Of a stretch of 10,988 nucleotides of DNA, positions 6,832-10,988 are shown piece after piece. The notes below the pieces were generated by a model. That model was not told where the DNA came from, ran no database searches, and saw only the letters and a list, made by a program, of their open reading frames with translations. The stretch is from Chloroflexota bacterium (GTDB lineage: Bacteria; Chloroflexota; Dehalococcoidia; DSTF01; RBG-16-68-14): NCBI GenBank assembly GCA_022563135.1, contig JADFNZ010000051.1, forward strand, positions 1-10,988, written 5' to 3'. How positions within the stretch are numbered: the stretch's first letter is position 1; every line of letters starts with the position of its first letter. A program made the position numbers and the translations under genes.

Positions 6832-7536
6832 TCACGGACCGCCAGGGCTGCGGCCCACGCGCACGGCTACCACCACAGCGACCACGGCGACCGCCAGGGC
6901 AACGGCCACGCCCAGGCCGACGTACAGGCCCGTGTTGCCTCCGCCCTCGTCGATGCCGGCGTCTTCTGTGCTCGGCGAGAGATCAGGCGGTGGCGCAGTC
7001 GGCGCCGTGGCGACGCCCGAGCCGATGATCACCTGACCGTTCGTCGTAGCTACCGGCAGATCCGTGCCCGAAGGGTCGATGAGCGACGTACCGCTGATGT
7101 CCAGCGGAGATGTTCCTTCGCCCGCGGGCTCAAACGTGATACGCACCAGCACCGTCGGCTCGTCCGTCCGCACACCCGGCTCCTCGAAGATCGGGGCGGT
7201 GAGGCAAAGATGCTCAAGCTGGCCAGCATCGTTATCAATGGCAGAACTGGGGCAGTTCACGGGGTTCTCCGCGATCTCGAGGAAGCCGCTATTGGCGATG
7301 GCGAGGGCGCGCAGGACGTCGGGATTATAGCTCATCACCAGCGCGTAGCCGCCCAGTCCGTTGGCAGTGGTTACATCGTCTACGAGGACGTTCACCTCGA
7401 ACGGCCCTGCGTCAGGGCCGAGGGTCTGCGAGACCGGATCGACGGTGAGGGTCGCGCCCTCCTGCGCGGCGGCAGACGGCGCCGGCGAGATCGTTGCGAA
7501 GGCGAGGAGGAGCAAGGCGAGCGAAAGGCGCGACAT
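6832..7536 (-). CDS. Cohesin-domain surface protein with C-terminal membrane anchor
   Basis: A 234-residue exported protein. Residues 1-24 form a signal peptide (SRLSLALLLLAFATISPAPS, then AAAQ). Residues about 27-171 resemble the cohesin/carbohydrate-module beta sandwich common in Chloroflexota and Firmicutes surface proteins. This covers a VDPVSQTLGPDAGPFEVNVLV strand pair, the motif GLGGYALVMSYNPDVLRAL, and a late VLVRITFEPAGEGTSPLDIS strand. Cys95 and Cys111 could form a disulfide. A Pro/Ser/Glu linker (175-200) leads to one strongly hydrophobic helix (about 203-226), with a short positive tail (RVGRS) in the cytoplasm. The domain would thus be displayed outside, tethered to the membrane. 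AAGGGTGG just before the ATG is the ribosome site. The gene lies 106 bp after thyX, behind thyX's own terminator, and is followed at 2 nt by another signal-peptide ORF. No dockerin partner is visible here. The family call is by pattern only. Confidence 0.75.
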   Translation of the reverse strand: MSRLSLALLLLAFATISPAPSAAAQEGATLTVDPVSQTLGPDAGPFEVNVLVDDVTTANGLGGYALVMSYNPDVLRALAIANSGFLEIAENPVNCPSSAIDNDAGQLEHLCLTAPIFEEPGVRTDEPTVLVRITFEPAGEGTSPLDISGTSLIDPSGTDLPVATTNGQVIIGSGVATAPTAPPPDLSPSTEDAGIDEGGGNTGLYVGLGVAVALAVAVVAVVVAVRVGRSPGGP

Positions 7537-7547
7537 GTGCCACCCTT

Positions 7548-7557
7548 GCGTTAACGC
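7548..7557. promoter_or_regulatory. Perfect 10-bp palindrome upstream of the cohesin-like gene
   Basis: GCGTTAACGC is a perfect palindrome 11 nt before the cohesin-like start codon, next to its ribosome site. Related GCTAACG words occur at 7563 and 7642. It could be a regulator or translation-control site, or chance. Confidence 0.2.
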
Positions 7558-7609
7558 CCCCCGCTAACGTCCTCCGCCGGAGCGTAACATAAGAAAGTGG
7601 AGGTTTCTA

Positions 7610-7627
7610 GAGAAGGGGGAAACCCCC
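7610..7627 (-). terminator. Intrinsic terminator after thyX
   Basis: On the minus strand GGGGG, loop TTT and CCCCC form a 5-bp pure G-C stem 15 nt after the thyX stop, followed by TTCTC. It is short but correctly placed, and would separate thyX from the cohesin-like gene. Confidence 0.5.
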
Positions 7628-7642
7628 GCAGTCAAGGTCGGG

Positions 7643-8464
7643 CTAACGGACCTTCGTATCCTCGCGCTCGATCAGCTTGAAGTCCGCGTCGTTCAGCTCC
7701 TGCAGCTCGCCCTTGCGATACGAGTCGAAGAGCGTGAACAGATCGCGCTTGTGCGGCCGCTTCCGCCCGATGGGACACTCCTCCCACGCCTCGTAGTCCT
7801 CATCGCAGTAGCCCGAGCGACGCTCGCCGCACTTCGGCTGGAGGTAGCGGGCCAGGTTGGGAAAGCGACGGTGAATCTCCGCGCGCAGGAGCGACGCCAC
7901 CTTGCGAAACTCCCACTGGGCGCGCGTGCAGAGGCGCAGGTCGCAGATGTGGAGCAGCTCCTGGAAGTTGACCACGATCTTGAAGTTCGTGTTAGTGGCG
8001 TTCGGGAGGAGGAAGCGGGCGTCCTCCGCCGGCACGCCGGCGTCCAGCATCTGCTGGTACAGCTCGCCCAGGTTGGCGAACGCCTCCTCCATCCGTTCGC
8101 CCAGGCCGGCCCGCTGGACGGACTGCGGCACGGTGTACGGAAACTCCGCGTTCTTGAACTTCACGTAGCGCTGGCTCTGCTGCTCGAAGCTGATGCCCGT
8201 GCGATGGCGGACGAACTGGTGGCTGAAGGCGCGGCTGACGCCCGAGATGCCGAACTCAAACCAGACCTGCTCCAGCGGCGACGAGTGGCCCGTCTCGAGC
8301 CGCCGATCGATAAACTCCGCCATCTGCTCACGCGTGATGCGACCGTCCTCGATCCGCCGCCCGATCTGCATCGGCGTGAGCGACGAGTAGGCGGTGCGGT
8401 AGGCGATGTAGAGCGAGGTGATCGGGTCTTTGGTGTGATCGAGGAGCTTAACCTTGATGGCCAT
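7643..8464 (-). CDS. thyX: FAD-dependent thymidylate synthase ThyX
   Basis: A 273-residue ThyX. It makes dTMP from dUMP using methylenetetrahydrofolate, NAD(P)H and FAD. ETGHSSPLEQVWFEFGISGVSR matches the ThyX HxSxxEH-type region (His60). FSHQFVRHRTGISFEQQSQR carries the ThyX signature (Arg86-Arg99). LLPNATNTNFKIVVNFQELL and LRLCTRAQWEFR are the substrate-binding helices. The signature differs from the usual RHRxxSxNxxSxRY: one residue appears inserted after RHR, and Asn is replaced. A C-terminal cysteine set (Cys212, Cys220, Cys230 within PKCGERRSGYCDEDYEAWEEC) resembles the metal-binding-like tail of some clostridial and Chloroflexota ThyX proteins. The start at 8464 has AAAGG 6 nt upstream. 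The gene stands alone with its own terminator, and is divergent from the aldo/keto reductase operon. Confidence 0.9.
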   Translation of the reverse strand: MAIKVKLLDHTKDPITSLYIAYRTAYSSLTPMQIGRRIEDGRITREQMAEFIDRRLETGHSSPLEQVWFEFGISGVSRAFSHQFVRHRTGISFEQQSQRYVKFKNAEFPYTVPQSVQRAGLGERMEEAFANLGELYQQMLDAGVPAEDARFLLPNATNTNFKIVVNFQELLHICDLRLCTRAQWEFRKVASLLRAEIHRRFPNLARYLQPKCGERRSGYCDEDYEAWEECPIGRKRPHKRDLFTLFDSYRKGELQELNDADFKLIEREDTKVR

Positions 8465-8504
8465 CGGGCGCCTTTCGTGTCTCCCTGCGACGGCTCGCCT
8501 TCAC

Positions 8505-8510
8505 ATTGTA
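8505..8510 (-). promoter_or_regulatory. Possible -10 element for thyX
   Basis: On the minus strand TACAAT matches the -10 consensus at five positions, about 40 nt before the thyX start. No good -35 is found at 16-18 nt. Confidence 0.3.
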
Positions 8511-8515
8511 GCGCC

Positions 8516-8572
8516 TTTAAGAGCTACAGAGCGCGGTTATTATGGAGCGTAGCCCATATGCATTCGCATGGG
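8516..8572 (+). promoter_or_regulatory. Possible promoter and palindromic operator of the reductase/heme-protein operon
   Basis: TATTAT (8538-8543) with a weak TTTAAG (8516-8521) at a 16-nt spacing. Directly downstream, around the expected start of transcription, CCCAT (8553-8557) and ATGGG (8568-8572) flank ATGC/GCAT half-sites, giving a 20-bp dyad. The position suits a repressor site. The leader to the GTG at 8661 would be about 110 nt. Confidence 0.3.
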
Positions 8573-8642
8573 AAGGGCCGTCCCTGTGTTTCGCCACGGC
8601 GGGACACGCTAAGATGACTGTGCGCTGACATTGCGGCGCCGG

Positions 8643-8653
8643 GGAGAGAGGAG
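8643..8653 (+). promoter_or_regulatory. Strong ribosome binding site that sets the reductase start
   Basis: GGAGAGAGGAG, 7 nt before GTG 8661. It is the clearest Shine-Dalgarno site in the window and argues for the GTG over the upstream TTG at 8631. Confidence 0.65.
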
Positions 8654-8660
8654 CAGTTAC

Positions 8661-9668
8661 GTGGAATACCGCACCCTTGGTCAGACCGGCCTCAAGATCT
8701 CACGGCTCGGCTTCGGTGTCTGGACGGTCGCGACCTCCTGGTGGGGCGTCGACGAGAGCCTCGGCGTCGACCTGCTGCGTAAGGCGTACGAGAAAGGCGT
8801 TACCTTCTTCGACACCGCCGATACCTACGGCGACGGCCGCGGCGAGACGATCTTGGCGGAGGCGCTGGGCGACCGGCGCGACAAGATCGTCATCGCGACC
8901 AAGTTCGGCTACGACTTCGAGCACGGCCGCCGCGAAGGCCACAAGGAGCTGCCGCAGGACTTCTCGCCCGCGTTCGTGCGACGGGCGGTGGAGGGGAGCC
9001 TGTCGCGCCTCGGCACCGACTATATCGACCTCTACCAGCTCCACAACCCGCGCATCGAGACGATCCAGAGCGACGATCTCTTCGCGACGCTGGAGGAGCT
9101 GAAGGCCGAGGGCAAGATCCGCCACTACGCCGCCGCGCTTGGGCCAGACATCGGCTGGGAGGAGGAAGGGATGGCCTCCATGCGCGAGCGTAGCGTGCTT
9201 TCGTTGCAGGTCATCTACAGCATCCTGGAGCAAGACCCGGCGCGGGCATTCTTTCCGGTCGCGCAGGAGACAGGCACCGCGCTGCTGGCGCGGGTACCCC
9301 ACGCCTCGGGCATGCTGGACGGCACCTACGACAAGGACACGGTCTTCCCCGAAACCGATCACCGCGCGCATCGCAAGCAGGAGTGGCTGGACAACAGCCT
9401 GCGCCGCACATCCAAGCTGGACTTCCTCTACGGCCCAGGCACCGGCCGCACGATCGCGCAGGCGGCGATCCAGTTCGTCCTCGCCGAACCGACGATCACC
9501 AGCGTGCTGCCCAACTTCCTGAGCGAAGCGCAGCTCACCGAATTCACGGACGCGCTCGACACGCCGCCGCTCACCGGCGACGAGCTAGCGCGGATCGCCG
9601 ACCTCTACGACCACGACTTCTACGTCGACGAGCCCGCCTCCGTCGAGTCGGTGGCGCAGAGCGAGTAG
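8661..9668 (+). CDS. Aldo/keto reductase
   Basis: A 335-residue NADPH-dependent aldo/keto reductase of the TIM-barrel AKR superfamily, cytosolic. It opens with the family pattern YRTLGQTGLKISRLGFGVW. The catalytic tetrad is complete: Asp51 and Tyr56 (FFDTADTYGDG), Lys81 (IATKFG) and His128 (LYQLHNPR). The length is normal for the YajO/AKR11-type group. The chosen start is the GTG at 8661, because a long purine-rich site (GGAGAGAGGAG, 8643-8653) ends 7 nt before it and the family N-terminus begins there. A TTG at 8631 would add ten residues with no support. The stop is 6 nt before the heme-protein gene, so the two are surely co-transcribed. The physiological carbonyl substrate cannot be read from the sequence. 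Confidence 0.9.
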   Translation: MEYRTLGQTGLKISRLGFGVWTVATSWWGVDESLGVDLLRKAYEKGVTFFDTADTYGDGRGETILAEALGDRRDKIVIATKFGYDFEHGRREGHKELPQDFSPAFVRRAVEGSLSRLGTDYIDLYQLHNPRIETIQSDDLFATLEELKAEGKIRHYAAALGPDIGWEEEGMASMRERSVLSLQVIYSILEQDPARAFFPVAQETGTALLARVPHASGMLDGTYDKDTVFPETDHRAHRKQEWLDNSLRRTSKLDFLYGPGTGRTIAQAAIQFVLAEPTITSVLPNFLSEAQLTEFTDALDTPPLTGDELARIADLYDHDFYVDEPASVESVAQSE

Positions 9669-9674
9669 CCCACC

Positions 9675-10760
9675 ATGGCTGACGACGAGCGACAGCAGAC
9701 GCGCCGCCAGTACGTGCGCTTCCTGCTCTACAAGATCGACCCGGCCTGGCGGTTGCTGCCGCCGGAACAGCGCGAGCGCGGCAAGGAGGAGCTCTGCGCC
9801 GCGGTCGAGGCGTTCGGCAGCAGGATGCTCGTGCGCAGCTACAGCCTCGTCGGCACGCGCAGCGACGCTGACCTGCTGCTCTGGCAGATCAGCGATCGGA
9901 TGGACGACTTCCAGGAGCTGGCCACCGCCGTCTTCAGCACCGCGCTGGGCCCCTACCTCCAGACCCCCTACTCCTACCTGGCGATGACGCGCCGCTCCGC
10001 CTACGTCAGCCCGGAGGAGTCGCGCGAGGCGAGCCGGCTGATCATCCAGCCCACGGACGCCCGCTACCTCTTCGTCTACCCGTTCGTGAAGACGCGGCCC
10101 TGGTACAAGTTGAGCCAGGACGAACGCCAGGAGATGATGAACGTCCACATCGCCATCGGGCGGAAGTACCCTTCCGTCAAGCTCAACACGACGTACTCGT
10201 TCGGGCTGGACGACCAGGAGTTCGTCGTCGCGTTCGAGACCGACGAGCCCGGCGACTTCCTCGATCTCGTCATGGAGCTGCGCGAGACCGACACCAGCCT
10301 CTACACGCTGCGCGATACGCCGATCTTCACCGGCGTCGCCATGAGCCTGCGCGAGGCGCTTGACGCCCTGGGCGCCCCCGGCGATGCGCGCCCCGTCGCG
10401 AGCGACGGACGCACGGACGGCCAGACTGGCGGTTGGACGGCGGTCGGGCAGCTATCGGAGATAGCGGAGGGGGCGGCACGCGTCGTCCATCTGCGCGGTG
10501 AGCCCGTGGCGATCTTCAACATCGGCGGCAGGCTGTACGCCATCGGGAACCGCTGCTCGCACGCCAACGGGCCGCTGGCCGAAGGCAAGCTCGACGGCAC
10601 GAAGGTTACCTGCCCCTGGCACGATTCCCAGTTCGACATCACCACCGGCGCCACAACGCGGACGCCCGCCGAGCGGCCAGTGCCTGCCTATCGCGTGAAG
10701 GTCGACGGCGCCACCGTGCTCCTCGCGCCGCAGGAGACCACAGCGAGCACCGCTCCCTAG
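9675..10760 (+). CDS. Chlorite dismutase-family (HemQ-like) heme protein fused to a Rieske [2Fe-2S] domain
   Basis: A 361-residue two-domain protein. Residues about 8-232 are the chlorite dismutase/HemQ fold. YVRFLLYKIDPAWR opens the first ferredoxin-like half. FVYPFVKTRPWYKLSQDER carries Tyr135, which aligns with the coproheme decarboxylase catalytic tyrosine. MNVHIAIGRKYP carries His158, the expected proximal heme ligand. Where Firmicutes HemQ has Tyr-Pro-Met, this has Tyr-Pro-Phe, and the distal Gln aligns with Leu170, so it is not the Firmicutes type. After a low-complexity linker (about 235-253) comes a ferredoxin-type Rieske domain. Cys294-x-His296 and Cys313-x2-His316 (CSH and CPWH, 16 residues apart) are complete for a [2Fe-2S] cluster. 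There is no signal peptide. Likely roles are coproheme decarboxylation in heme synthesis, or a peroxide-related heme reaction with the Rieske domain supplying electrons. It follows the reductase gene by 6 nt. Confidence 0.88.
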   Translation: MADDERQQTRRQYVRFLLYKIDPAWRLLPPEQRERGKEELCAAVEAFGSRMLVRSYSLVGTRSDADLLLWQISDRMDDFQELATAVFSTALGPYLQTPYSYLAMTRRSAYVSPEESREASRLIIQPTDARYLFVYPFVKTRPWYKLSQDERQEMMNVHIAIGRKYPSVKLNTTYSFGLDDQEFVVAFETDEPGDFLDLVMELRETDTSLYTLRDTPIFTGVAMSLREALDALGAPGDARPVASDGRTDGQTGGWTAVGQLSEIAEGAARVVHLRGEPVAIFNIGGRLYAIGNRCSHANGPLAEGKLDGTKVTCPWHDSQFDITTGATTRTPAERPVPAYRVKVDGATVLLAPQETTASTAP

Positions 10761-10779
10761 CAGGCTGCGGAAGATGCTC

Positions 10780-10841
10780 GTAGGCGAGGCTTTCTAGCCT
10801 CGCCTGTTAATGCGCCACCGAGCCTGGAAAGGCTCGGCTAC
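10780..10841. repeat. Pair of inverted REP-like palindromic repeats
   Basis: Copy A (10780-10803) begins GTAGGCGAGGCTTTCTAGCC and folds as a perfect 10-bp stem (10782-10791 with 10796-10805). Copy B, read on the minus strand (10841-10818), begins GTAGCCGAGCCTTTCCAGGC and forms an 8-bp stem. The two 24-mers are identical at 19 positions. Four of the five differences are two compensating base pairs and the fifth is in the loop. Neither copy has a T tract. They lie between the 3' ends of convergent genes, as REP/BIME elements usually do, and may also stabilise or end both transcripts. Confidence 0.65.
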
Positions 10842-10853
10842 CTATTTCAGCAC

Positions 10854-10988
10854 CTAGATCAGCCGCTCGAACGAGCCGCCGGCCCAGAGCAGCGCCGCCA
10901 GACCGCCCGCGGAGATGAACGGCGCGTAGGGGATCGGCTCGCCCTTGCTGCGGCGCCCGGTCGCGAGCAGGAACGCGGCTACCGCGCC
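10854..10988 (-). CDS. Type IV prepilin peptidase, C-terminal end (partial)
   Basis: A minus-strand frame enters from the window edge and ends at the TAG at 10856-10854, giving the last 44 residues of a protein. It reads as a membrane helix (GAVAAFLLATG), a charged loop RRSKGEPIPYAPFISAGG, and a final helix LAALLWAGG. This is the typical end of A24-family prepilin peptidases (PilD/GspO/TadV type), whose last loop carries K-x-x-IP-[FY]-x-PF. These enzymes cleave and often methylate type IV pilin-like precursors at the inner membrane. The GxGD catalytic motif lies outside the window, so activity cannot be judged. It converges on the heme-protein gene across the palindromic repeats. Confidence 0.75.
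   Translation of the reverse strand, partial: GAVAAFLLATGRRSKGEPIPYAPFISAGGLAALLWAGGSFERLI

Noticed and set aside
7751..8617. Long plus-strand frame antisense to thyX
   Set aside because: thyX motifs on the minus strand are clear; the antisense frame is a compositional shadow.
8542..8628. 28-codon ORF between thyX and the reductase gene
   Set aside because: It has no ribosome site, no recognisable features and spans the dyad. It is probably chance, though a leader peptide cannot be fully excluded.
1..10988. CRISPR array, tRNA, rRNA or insertion sequence
   Set aside because: No regularly spaced direct repeats, no tRNA cloverleaf, no rRNA conserved blocks and no transposase were found on reading both strands.

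Overview
The window is GC-rich, gene-dense bacterial DNA with strong G/C bias at third codon positions. The gene mix is a ThyX thymidylate synthase, a secreted cohesin-like protein with a C-terminal membrane anchor, a zinc-ribbon class III cyclase, a chlorite-dismutase-family (HemQ-like) heme protein and a type IV prepilin peptidase. This fits a member of the Chloroflexota (Dehalococcoidia/Thermomicrobia-like) or a similar high-GC lineage. That placement is inference; there is no rRNA or other taxonomic marker here.

Layout. At 1-104 is the tail of an unrecognised gene whose stop overlaps the start of a six-bladed kelch lipoprotein gene (101-1084). A convergent rimI-like acetyltransferase follows (1102-1782, minus). 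A good sigma70-type promoter near 1890-1918 drives a two-gene operon (1959-5702) for a heterodimeric ABC exporter. One subunit has a degenerate Walker B/H-loop and the other a degenerate signature, as expected for a pair with one non-consensus ATP site. From about 5725 to 5930 there is a promoter and a structured leader. It ends in a perfect 10-bp terminator hairpin just before a nucleotide cyclase gene (5943-6602), and a mutually exclusive 9-bp antiterminator pairing is visible. This is the best candidate for an undescribed regulatory RNA.

On the minus strand, thyX (7643-8464) is followed by its own terminator. Next come a cohesin-like membrane-anchored protein (6832-7536) and, 2 nt after its stop, a tiny signal-peptide ORF that appears frameshifted (6627-6829). 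Divergent from thyX, an aldo/keto reductase (8661-9668) and a HemQ-like protein fused to a Rieske [2Fe-2S] domain (9675-10760) form a tight operon. The end of the window has a pair of inverted, covarying palindromic repeats (10780-10841) and the last 44 codons of a prepilin peptidase (10854 to the edge, minus).

Functionally the window is mostly independent small operons: export, dTMP synthesis, second-messenger signalling, redox/heme metabolism and cell-surface proteins. No CRISPR array, tRNA, rRNA or transposase gene was seen.
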